A DNA stretch of 64,000 nt from Cerrena zonata (lineage: Eukaryota > Basidiomycota > Agaricomycetes > Polyporales > Cerrenaceae): assembly GCA_038087015.1 (NCBI GenBank), contig JASBNA010000007.1:1426001-1490000 (forward strand), read 5' to 3'. Both the position numbers and the translations under genes were made by a program. This document shows positions 44,651-56,300 of the stretch, piece by piece (position 1 is the first letter of the stretch; every line of letters begins with the position of its first letter). The notes beneath the pieces are model-generated. The model saw only the letters and a list, made by a program, of their open reading frames with translations, was not told where the DNA came from and made no database searches.

Positions 44651-46826
44651 TTCAGGCTATGATCGACTTGTATAATCAGCTCTTGCTGCCGCTAGTAGTG
44701 ACCGTTCATGGTAAATTGAATTTAGCGGCAATATTCAGATTTGAATGTGCGCTCGCTTGAACACCCTTGACAACACAAACATGATAGACATTTGCGCCAA
44801 ATGAGCGAAACCGTTCATGATGTCGACTATTGACGTACATAAGTACGAACCCTTGATATCCAGATTACTGTGGGGGATAGAATATCGCCACACCACTCGA
44901 GACCGATCAGCTGAATCTGATCATTAGTATTGCACGTATGGACGATGAGAATGGACTATAACAGACCATCAGATCTGAAATCATCTTCCCGTAAACGCAA
45001 TCAACATGGGTGATAGGATCTGAGTCCCAGCCTCCGTCCTATGAGACCGTAAGGACGTCTTGATAAAATCAAGAATTTGTTCTAGCTCGTGATGATGAAT
45101 AAAGTCCAATGTTGTCCAAAAGTTCGACCAAAGACGGGATGAATGGATCGGAATTATTGGTGGATCGTTCAATCCTAGAGGATGACAGTTGTATTTCGTT
45201 TGAATTTGAATAGAATGCAAATTCTCTTCTGTATTGCCTCGTAGGCGGGGTTCCGACGCTTTTCACGGGCTGTTCGAGCAATAGGGACTGCAATTTGCTA
45301 TATTTTGCATGAGGACTAGAAGGGAGGAAGCAGACGGCGTGAAAGCCCGCCACCTGATATCAATGTTATCTAGTAACGAACCTTCAACGTCAAGGATAGA
45401 ATGCAGCCGTCGCGGCGGTGAGCCATATGAATATAAATTCGTGACATATATGCTTAGAGATCGTGAAGGATATCAAGAGAGAGTTTGCTGCCAGGAAATA
45501 CATAGCAGAAACCGTGATCAAAGCCTTGTTTCCTGTCAAGAGACGTTCATCGGGTGAAGCTTGCGCACACAATAAGTCCTGAAAACACATACCCGACCGT
45601 CTTGAGAATGGACGAACACGAAACCGTTTATTTCACCCCGTTCGTCTCTTGTTTATCGAAAGATGATTGGAGCATGCCGGTGTCGAACAACGACTTACGG
45701 AATATCTAAGTATCGGGGGAAAACTACTGCGCTCTACGTGGTTTCAGTTGTGAAGACAACAAAATAAATCTCTTTCCATGTGGATGTATTGAATTACTAG
45801 CCTATGGTCTTGTGCGGTCCAGCGGCTTGAGAGGTAGTTAGCGAAGGGTTTGTCGTCAACTATGTCCGTCTTGCTGGATCAAAAACGAGATTGGGTGGAG
45901 CCTACAATAAAGGGTATGAGATGAAGGTATGGGAGTAGAATATCCTGCATGTTTTCAATATTCTTCCGACCTAAGATAATCTGATAAAGTGTCCTCACGA
46001 AGCGTACTAGGGACTAGTAGCAGAGCATTCACGAAGAACACTTCAACTCGTTGTTCGACGCGAATGCACCGTACGTGAACAGGACGGTAGACGTGAGTTG
46101 AGGATGGCCGGAGTATTTCGACTGCTTCCCTAAGGTTTTCTCCATGTATATGCAGCTATTAATTTCAATGGAAGTAGTCAAGTTGAAGCCTACTGACACG
46201 AAAATGGCCTGTGTTTCAAGATGACAGAGGTCACACACTGTCACACTGCGGTGACGGGAGGGGATCTAGATTCGTGATTGAACATGGTGGTTGTTACTAG
46301 GACGACTGGACTGAACGAGTAATTTTCTGTCCCAAGCGAACGGTACATCTCCATACAAACTGTTAGAGACCGCAAACAAACGACGCTTGAGATGGGTGCG
46401 GTCCTATGCGGTCAAGTCTAAATGTTTACGTGCAGGGTTCTGTTAGACTTTCGAATCCGGCGGCAATACTTGATACACTTGACTGAACCTCCTGCCTTGA
46501 CGACACGCAAAGAACACGCAGTCCCAGTTTGGCCTAATCAGGAAGACAGGCACTGGGTGTGATGCCGATCTATCGTTTCCCGCCATCTCGCAAAACTTAT
46601 ATCTGGCCGCTCGCTTCACTGCGGGCCCAGATTGCTTGACAGCCTCAGGCTTTGTTCTCCTACCACCACGACAAGCCTAGGGCTTGCTGGACTGTACAGG
46701 TATCTTTTAATCCTCTTCGTTCTTTCAATGTTCTGTTAGGTTCGACCTTGTGACACACCTCTTCACTCGTGCGCATTGCTCAACCCACCTGCCACCGCGC
46801 AAGCAGACAACGCTGCCAGCCCAGCT
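44651..46826. other. Intergenic, possibly with a decayed coding remnant at 44981-45590
   Basis: On the minus strand three protein-like frames follow each other: LLCAQASPDERLLTGNKALI near 45540-45590, RWRAFTPSASSLLVLM near 45310-45350, and WTTLDFIHHHELEQILDFI ending AFTGR at 44981. Frame breaks and stops lie between them and I found no intron solution, so this may be a pseudogene. The rest of the region shows no gene. The last 100 bp hold the leader of the next gene. Confidence 0.4.
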
Positions 46827-48721
46827 ATGCTCCTCTCTGCTCTCGCCATGGTCGCCCTCCTCGCTCTTGGCCCGCGCTCTGTCTTTTCTCGGTTTAATTC
46901 GGTTACTTTTTCTTCTGTCCAGCAGTGCGGCTCTTTCGATATTCGCTTCACAGGAGGCAAGCCTCCTGCGTCCCTTCCTTTAACGTTGACCGTCGTTCCT
47001 TTCAATTCCACCCCAGTCTCCATCATGATCCCAAACTTTACCTGGAACGCATCTACCGCGACCGGCGCCGCCGTCACCTTCCTACCATTTCCCGCTGACA
47101 CCCAATTCGTCGCTTCCCTCGATGATCTCTATGGCTTTCCGACAGGTGACGTATCAGACATCACCCGAGTTCAAGATTCAGATGACACTTCCTGTCTGCC
47201 AAACAACTCCACTGTCGCACCTGCACGGTACACGATCGTGGACGAGAAGGAGATGGCTCAGTGCGAATCATTTGATGTTACCTTTGATCCAACAGTAGTG
47301 GACGTCCCTCCTATCGTCCGGGGTTTTGTCCCCAAAGGCGATTCCTTCTTCATGAATCGTACTTCAACTGCTCTGGGAAATGTCACATATACTCTCAGTG
47401 CGCCCAGCGGCTCCTCAGTTGTCCTTTTGTTCAGCGACGACAGAGGGTTCAAACAGACCACTAGCCCCATTCCCGTCAATGGAAGCCCTTCGGACAATTC
47501 GTCATGTCTAGTTGCTACGAATCTCGAAAAGAATGTCACAACGGCACCCGCAAAGCCTAGCAAGCTATCCAAGTACGTAATTTTCTGTTTGGAAGGGTCA
47601 TACTTTATTTATTTAAGACTAAATATATCGGTAGGGGGGCCGTCATAGCAATTGGCGTGGTGTCTGGGTCAGTCGTGGGAGGGATTGCGTTAGCAATGGC
47701 GCTCTGGCTGTATTACCATCGCCGCAGAGGCCCAGTCACCAGTCTTGAATCTGCCCATCGTAGTCCGAATGAATATGGTGGAGATGCGAGGGAGAAAGTT
47801 CACTCGTCGTCCTATGCAGACGCAACTCCCACAGTCATTGAGACTATGACCAGAGGGTTACCGTCGATCCCACAGAAACTCGGGGAGAACGCACGGATTG
47901 TTCAGAATCCCCCTTACACGGATGATCAGCTTGACAATATTTCTCCGACGTCTACACAATTCCGCGCTCAACCTCCGTCTTCTTCGCCTGATCCTGCCAT
48001 GCTGCAACCAATCTCCTCCATCCCTATTCCCACACAGACCCCTCCTCCCTTGGGACTTACCCCTACCCCGGAACCTCGGTCCGTACCTGAACGTACACCA
48101 TCGACGGGTAGAAGGCATTCTCGGTCAGACTCTCTTTGCTCGGATGATATTGAGCATATTTTGGAGATGGCAACTATGTACAATCCAGGAGGAACTAATC
48201 GTCCTCGACCTTCTACTGAACACCTGGATACGCTAACGCTCGCGTCCACCCTTCAGTCTGCGACAGGTTTAAGCACCTTCGAGACCGACGTACCAGCATT
48301 ACCCACACCATTGCCAAGTAACCCCACGACTCCATATGCGAGAAGGGAGGTGACTGACAGAGATGCCCTAAACGCGTATCCATCATTACCACAGTCGGCC
48401 ACGAATTCCAATATCCCTGCAAGCCAGGTAGCGGGCCCTTCGAGAATTTCCATATCGTCACCGATACCAAGGTTGTCACCTGATTCCATGACGTATCGCA
48501 ACCCGCCACAGGCACCTATGCCATCGTCCCCGCTGTCGGAAATCACTATGTACTCGAGGCCGTATCCCGACGACATGAGCAGTCTACGTGGGAGGTCGTT
48601 CGATAACAGACGCAGCAGCAAGACACCGCGGGTATTGCCGCTCGAGCTCACACATTCGAGAAGACCAACGGTATCGTCGATAGACTCGATACCGGGTGTG
48701 GTAAAGATACCTCGTAGATGA
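46827..48721 (+). CDS. Single-pass plasma-membrane protein with secreted N-terminal domain
   Basis: Two exons, 46827-47572 and 47635-48721, give 610 residues. An upstream in-frame start at 46776 is only TTG, so ATG 46827 is used; it yields a signal peptide MLLSALAMVALLALGPRSVFS. The extracellular part has two similar beta-rich halves beginning SVQQCGSFDIRFTGG and EMAQCESFDVTFDPT, each with Cys-containing ends and several N-glycosylation sites (NST, NRT, NGS). The intron falls just before the transmembrane helix AVIAIGVVSGSVVGGIALAMALWLYYHRRR. A Pro/Ser-rich cytosolic tail of about 330 residues follows, with Arg-Arg-Ser and Ser-Pro sites. This architecture is common in Agaricomycetes and resembles fungal wall-stress sensor layouts, but I cannot assign a named family. 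Confidence 0.82.
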
Positions 48722-49425
48722 CCGTTCTGTACCAGGATAAAATATCACGGATCTTCCTACCCCCAGACTCCTTTAGATGCTCTCTTCGTTTGGTTCATGC
48801 ATGTGAGTAATGATTTTTCCCTCGTTAAAAATGCTAGTACCAGCTATGGAAGACGATGATTCCGGTTTGGAAACATGTTAGTTACATTGGACTTTTTGAG
48901 TTTTTCATTTCAAGTTTTCGTTTTTGGCTTTGCGTGCAACCCAACCCTGTATATGTATGTATCAATAGTTGTTTATATCTCCAGACTTCGGATGTACAGT
49001 AAATGTAATTCGTTGCTTTGTGGTGCGAGGTGTTACTGATTTTACATTATCGTACACCATGCACCACTCTATGCATAGATCATCATCGTCCTCGTCGTCC
49101 TTGCAAAGTTCCCAGCCCATTCCATTGGGTCAGTGTCCCTCGGGATCCATCCAATCCAGACGTGCTAAAGCTGTCCCATTATAGACCGATTACGAACAGC
49201 TGATGGGTGGTTGCTAGCTGTCGTCTCGTTTTGCTTCCGTCAAGTCATCAAACTCAGCGGGGACCATTCCCTCGGTGTCCACGTACGGATATTTGTCTGA
49301 TAATGTTTCCAATAGAATCCCGCTGTGCCCGACATGAAAAGTCAATATTAAGCCATAATGTGACCATATGTAGGACCTCTACTCTGACTCACCAAAGAAA
49401 AACACACACAAATTTTCTCTAAGCC
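48722..49425. other. Convergent 3' intergenic region
   Basis: About 700 bp between two convergent stops. T-rich after 48800; no gene recognised. Confidence 0.5.
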
Positions 49426-49733
49426 CTACGCATCTTCCTTTGGTAATTTTGCAGCCTCTTGACGAGCTTTCTTTCGGGAGCCCATCATGAGTGAAACGTA
49501 GTCTGCGCCACCGAGGACAGGACCATCGCCTTCCTTGCGTTTGGTTGCCTTTGACTTCAAATTGGCTTTCTTCTTTTGCTCCTGTGGAGCTGTCACTACA
49601 GCTTTGCTCTGGTGCTGTGTACCAGACAGCAGCGAGCTCTTTTTGTACTGTGAATACACCAAGGAGTTAAGCGGATACAAATATCTCGTGTGAGACAATA
49701 TACCTTCATCGTGACTTTTGCACTTCGTCCCAT
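49426..49733 (-). CDS. Small basic protein, 83 residues, unknown
   Basis: Exon 1 (49733-49704) encodes MGRSAKVTMK, then a 56-nt intron, then exon 2 (49647-49426). The protein is very Lys-rich (QEQKKKANLKSKATKRK) and ends with a compact conserved-looking block GGADYVSLMMGSRKKAREEA-like and KLPKEDA. Such a charge profile is frequent in nucleolar or ribosome-associated small proteins, but no family is recognised. The coding call rests on a clean GTATAT..ACAG intron that joins the frames and on the non-random C-terminal block. Confidence 0.65.
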
Positions 49734-50357
49734 GATTGTAGTCGGAGTAAAGTACGAAGTGGATTGGATGTGGTATGTAAGCGACCTAACCGTGGTGGTC
49801 AGAGAGATTGAAGTGAGAATATTGCGGAGATCTAAGATCGGGATATCAACATTGGCGCCCAGGGACCGGAGTATATAAACCTGATTGCGCGGAGAAGTCA
49901 CTCGCACCTCCTCCAGTACCTTGATCTATGTAATCCCGAACTGTGCAATCTAGTGTCGAAACGGCAGTGAGCGTAAGATTTTGAAATGCGGCGATAGCCA
50001 TCATGTCTTTTCTTTTTTGAACTCCGAGAGTTGCACTAACGTGCGAAACCCCCAGTGGAAACGATTGCAGTCAATCATATGCGTTCTTTCCGTTTCCACT
50101 GCTATTCGCTCTCGAAAAGCAATACGAAGCACTTTTGACCCCTCTGATTTGCAATCTTCGTATTAGAGGTGGCTCGTTCCGCTGTCGGATATCACATAGT
50201 ATCACCTTTTGATACGTCATAGCTTCTGCGAACTCGGTCCCAATTGGCCCTCGTTGTTGTTTGCAAATGGCATTACAAGTCTATATTCGAGCTTCGTTCT
50301 ATGGTAGCATACTAGTCATTACAAGAAAAAAATACATCGTTATTACAAGAAAAGAAA
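49734..50357. other. Intergenic, nothing recognised
   Basis: About 620 bp containing the promoter of the small basic protein and the 3' flank of the midasin gene. Confidence 0.5.
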
Positions 50358-53300
50358 CTAATCCTCTGAAATCCTCTCGAAGAACTGCTTCAACGTTCCA
50401 GCCAACACATCCGGCAAAGCTTCAACATCCCGCACCACGACATAATACTCGAACGGGAACGAGTCTAAATAACGGGTGACCGTAAGGTCCATACGACCAT
50501 CGACTTCTTTGTACCCAACCTGATTCATCGACAGTATGGAATTTTGTGCCTGGTGTGCTGCGGAATCTCCACCGGCGGGGACACCATGCAAGGAATCAAG
50601 AATGATGAAGACCACCATGACCCGCTGTTCCTCTGCCTTGCGAAGAATGGTACGCAAACGATCATGGTCCTGGCAAATACCATCGGAAATAATTATTTCC
50701 ATCTGCCACAAGTCACCTGCAGACGAAGAAGAGGATGAGCGGCGTTCGCGGGCTTCTTCAAGCAACGACAAGCTTCGTTCGACGAGAGATAACACTTGAG
50801 TGGCCTTCTGATTGAACTTGAAGGCATCCATTATCTTGGTACCAGCCTGATCCGTGAAGGGCCCCTGGTCAAACCCATGCAATATCTCCACAGATTCCCC
50901 AAACTTGGCAATACCGATATCGCCGACCTCGAGACGACTGAGAGCTTTGGACACAAGCGCAAGAGTTTGGTAAGCAAGATGGACGGAATGGGACTCCGAC
51001 ATGGAACGGGAATCATCCAACGCCACTAGAACCTGATATTCCCTCTGACTGGGTCTGGTACGGCGGAGCCAGATTTTGTCTTTGGTGTATTCACTGGCGA
51101 TGTATGGAATGATCTTCTTCATGTTGAGTCTCTTTCCGGTGCGATAGTCGCCTTTTAGACGAGTGGCCATCGTGGGTTCAAGGATAAGACGCAGTTGTTC
51201 ACAAAGCGCGTACGAAAGATCATGGGTTAGGGACTCATACAATCGCCAGATACGCTCGGCTTCGGTTGACGGATAACCTTGTGCTTGCCATTGTCGAACT
51301 TGAACTTCAACGGCATCCTGATGATCCTGTTCCTCACGCTCTCCAATAACCTCCGTGGAAGGGACAGGTGGACCAGTGGCGTCCGTGTCCGAAGAGCCCA
51401 GTTGTGAGCGTACGTCTGATGGGATGAGGGCCCCGGCGACACCATCTTTAGGAGCGTTATGACTTTCGCCCGATGCCTCCTCCTTAACTTGACGTTCAGA
51501 AGAATGCTGAGCATCTGGGTCCGTGGGAATCTGATCCTCGTCCATCGCGAAATTGGCGTCGTCCTCGGTCTCCTCGTCTGCAATCTTCAGGTCATTCAGT
51601 CTTGCGACTTCGTCTTGACCAGCGGGTCCCAGAGCTTGCATGTCAGATTGAGTTTCGTCCTCCTGAATGTATTCCAATTGGCCTGGTTTGGAGGCATCCA
51701 TCTGTTGCTCTTTGTGGTCGGTTGATCCTTCATTCTCCAGGATCTCGTCCAAACGTTGTCTGATCTCTTTCATAGCATCACCAAGGCTGCGAATTGGATT
51801 ACTGGATAGACGTGGGATGGAGGTCTGAGAAGACGAGCCTGCAATGCTTCTTTGAGTACCACTGGCAGTGGCATCATCGGCTTGCTCGAGGGGACCAGTT
51901 TGTGGCTGCTGCTCTTGTTCGGATTGACCTGTCCCGCTGTGATATATCATAAGCGGGAGTCTCTACATAGACAAAAATAATGACAACTTACTCTTCACCA
52001 ATCTGCTCTTGCAGTTCTTGTTCGCTTTGTTCAGATGGACCAGCAATTTGACCACTTTGACCTTGAGAACCCTCGGATTGTTTGGATTCTGGCAATGCGT
52101 TGTTCGTTGCATCAGCTGTGGAGACATTGCTGTCACCCGTCCCATCGCCGCCATGAATATCTGCCTGAGCAACTGCTGAATCCTGTTGGTTGTCCTGGGG
52201 ATTCTCCTGCTCTGGCTGTTCAGCGTTGACATCTGTAGTGTCCTCGACTTTGCTCGGGTCGTCTTGGTTAGCATCGACATCCATTTCATCGTCGGGTTGG
52301 TCTCCAGAATCCTGAGGCATGGAATCGTCGGCAGGGTCTTCTTCATCACCCATGTCTTCGTCAATGTCGTCATCATCGAGTTTCATCTCCTGTTGGTCCT
52401 TGTCCATGTCTATATCCAAGTCGTCGGGAAGATCAAGAATCTCAGTGTTCTTCAAGCGTTCATCAATAGGTGCACCTTCTGGTCCAGCCTCTTCAGGTGC
52501 TTCTTCCTCACCAACAGCTTCGGCTTCCTCCTCCTCTGCTTGGGAATCAGGAGGGGCTTCCTGCTGGTAGTTGTTGGTATCGTTAGACTTGTTTTGATCA
52601 TCAGTCTTGGCTGCCATCTGAGACTCCTTGCTCGCCTGGGTATTATCGTCCTTGCCGGGCTCCTTCGATGAATCATCTTGATCCTTAGAACCATCTTCTT
52701 CGTCATTCCAAAGCTTCTCATCGATTGCATTCTCCTCCGATGCGTCCAAGTCACCAATTTGCTCGTCCAAATCCTGCTCACTCCCTTCGTCGTCGTCACC
52801 CTCCCCGTCCTCCTCTCCATCGTCTGGTACATCCTGCATCTTTCCTCCAATATCCTCACTCATCTCCACTGCGTCACCCTCTTCTGCTCTCTCCACATCC
52901 TCGTCGTCTTTACCCTCATCTTCTCCTTGAAGTCCTTCCACCTGACTTTCATCCTCGATTTCTTTACTGACGTTCTTCTCTCCTGTTCCTTCTCCTAATC
53001 CTGTACCATCCACCTGTTGACCATTTTCCTCACTACCATCCCCTTCTTCAGTTTCCTGTGGTTGACAGAATCCCTCTCGAGCAATGTTGCGAACGATGTT
53101 GGCTAGGATGAAGTCGAGCTTAAGTAACGAGCGTGTCCAACCGAGGTGTCCTTGAACTTGGACCTCGGCAAGAGTCATGAACTCCTCCAAGAAAGGCATG
53201 AATCGTCCAATAGACCGTTGCACATCGTCGTGAGGCAATATCGACAATTTCTCAACAGTAGAGTCTAGTACGTCGGCGATGTTACCCAGGTTGAACTTGG

Positions 53301-56300
53301 AAGTCAAAGTGAATGTGCGTGTCACGCCATCGCGGATGTATCCATCAGGCAAGGTTGATGACTCCTGGTCCTGGTCAGGGCTTTCAGATTCACCGGCGAT
53401 GCGTACGAGGGACTGTATGACAAGCAGAAGGTCGTCGATCACATAGTCTTGGGCTTCCACCGAGGTCTCCGTGCTACTCCGGGATAATTTGAAATCTAAC
53501 TTCGACTTGAGCCAGGATTGCATAGGCTCGAAGTATTGTCGAAGTCGAGGCATTGAAGTGGACCATCCCTCGAGCTTAGATAGGGTCTCAGAAAAGAGCT
53601 CAGAGGTTTCCGTTATGGTTGCAACCTCATCTGTTGTTTTATTAGTTTATGCTCGCAGAAAAATGAATATAATGAGCGTACCTTGCAGTAGGACGGGATG
53701 GTGAGTATGATGGGCATTATCATAAATACCCTGTAGTCGTTCGATTTGCTTGGACAGTCTAACGGAGATACTATTCAGCTCCTCTGTTACTGACGGAGAA
53801 ATCTCGACGACATCCTGCAGTCGAGTGAGATGTTTTTGGAGCTCCTCAATGACATCGACCAACTTGTATGCACTGTCCTTTGCGTGTGATATAGAAGGAA
53901 TAACTATCTGCCCGGACAACGCAACGCCTTGGGAAATATGGATCATACGAAGACGGGAACGAAGGTTTTGGAGACGTTCAAAATTGGTCAACGTATCGGC
54001 AAGACTAGAAAATATGACTTTAGAGATCAACAATACGATTACAAAAATGAAAGAACTCACCGAGTTCTGCTCCGTAGTGCGAAAGTGAAACAAGACTCTA
54101 CGAACATGAGCGCGCGTTGTAATTCACGAGTGGAGAGATCATTGTGATGATTCGAGAGAGTTCCCCTGATCTCTGGCATAATCCGAAGCAACTTGTAAAA
54201 GTAATCTTCGACGTCACCAACGATCGAGGCGAGGCCAGGTGAAGATGTTAGAACGGGTTGTTCACGGAGCCACCTAAGACTTTGTTGTTGAGTAAGTATA
54301 TCAGGCTTAACGTTCGCGGATAGTCCTGCACGTTTCATTTCCTTCATGAAGTCGCTCCAAGCCTTGCGTTTGCGAGATAAGAGATTCTTCAACAGTATAG
54401 TCCGCCTCGCCTTGTCGACATTGGTAGGAATAGATGAGTTGGATAGGCTGCTGACCGTCGATAGCACATCTTCGGCGAGTTCTTCAGTTGGAGTAATGGA
54501 AACGGAAGACACCAGTGAGAGAACTCCCGTTGTAACACGAGCCTTGAAATTCCTGAATGTTTTCGAGAGGTCGAGAAGATGTTGAGCACACGGGGTGTTC
54601 ATCGACCGAGGGGGGAATTGTACATCGGAGGTTCCAAACACAGGTTCCACTCGAGGTTGATGGTGAATGAACGGTGCTCGTGTAGGGTCGATTGATATCG
54701 ACTGAACGATGTCTGTAATGGGCTGACGAAGGATGTCACGGAATTTGCGAATGCTCTTGTAAAGCAAGCGATGTGTCTTCTGGGCACTTTGTTTGAGAGC
54801 TTGCACGTTCACATCTCGCCAACTCGCAAGTTTGATGAAATCTTTGATCTCCTTCTCCACCGTCGCACGTTGTTCGGAAAGCTTGGTGTTAAGTTTCGAC
54901 TCCTGCTGAGCAAAGTAATGTCTGGTGGAGTGTAATATGACTTGAACACGGGAAAGCGTTGCTCGATGGGAATCTGAACGGTTTCGGTAAGCCTTCGAAA
55001 CGAATTGTTCCATGGAGCGTAGCAATTCCAAGCGAGTCGAATATTGACCTAGAGGACTCGAAAGCATGAAGTCGTCCAGCATGGGTACTAGGCTATCAAA
55101 GTATTCTGTTGCGTCCATAGCAGTGTCATCGCCGTCTTTAGCGTTCATAGCACCACGGACGATCACTTCGTACAGTCTAAACCACCACTCGGACATTCCT
55201 GAGAGGAACGAATGAGATTGGGTCTCTAGAATGCCTAGCCAGGATGACAATTCAAGCCGCCTCCATTCCACAATTTGAGAGACCAATGCCTGTTGTTGGT
55301 TCTTCAGTGTGTTTTCGCGGTTGGCAAATTGTTCCCAATCCTCGCTGTGCAATAACAATTGCTCGAGTGTGGACAAGATTTTGGCAATGGGGCTGGAGAG
55401 ACGTAAGTCTAGCATAGCTTCGCATCTTGACTTGAGATGGTGCAAAACCATTTGATCTGGCCAATCCAACAGGAGAGAATCCAAGCGGTCGATAAATGCC
55501 TGAATCACTAGATATCCCTTGCGAGCTTCAGGGATGTTTGCGTCCTGGTAGAAGTCGTAAGGTCGAGGTCCAACATGAACAGTATGGAAACTGTGGATGA
55601 TGTTGCCCAAACGGTCCAAAAGGAAAGGTACGCTCGACGAGTCGAGCTTTTCTGATAAGCTGGAGATGGCGGGGAGGATAGAGTCTTGAATGAAACAATT
55701 TTTGGCATTGTCGAATATCGTGTTGTCCTGCTTGCTTTGTGACCGAGAAAATAGTAACTGATGTATACGATAGAATGTTTTGATATCATCCGCCACCACT
55801 AGAGTCGGATTCTTGGACGTGCTAGAATGAGAATCGTCCAGGATGTCCTCGAATTCTGGAAACAAGCTACGGAACTCTGCCTCTTCCGCCTCTATCTCAT
55901 CCGTGGCATCGTGTTCTGATTTCTTCTGGCGATAAAGGGATTGGGCTTCACGTTCCCTTTCCTCTGTTCTTGTACGATCCATAGACCACAGTCCAAACGC
56001 TTTCTCGTAAGCAGTTTCGATCTCGCAAATGTGATCATCTACTGCACTGATATCGTGGGTCTGATACAGTATGGCAGTGAGACGCACTACAAGGGAGGAG
56101 AATGTGGAAGGCATGCCTTCCCCATTTGAGGTTTCGATAGTCAACTGCTCGGCACCATGTACTGAGGGAAATGAGGTGAGAGCAAGTGACAGGTCATTCA
56201 GTGTTGAGTCGTATAGATTTGATGAAGCATAGCAGGTAACGCGGAGTCCAAACTTGATAAAATCTAGCGATAGCTGGATGGGTTTGTTGATGTCCTCATA

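Noticed and set aside
50536..53000. Several plus-strand frames opposite midasin rich in Ser, Leu, Val or Phe
   Set aside because: Antisense of the Glu/Asp-rich region, which naturally yields open hydrophobic or Ser-rich frames.
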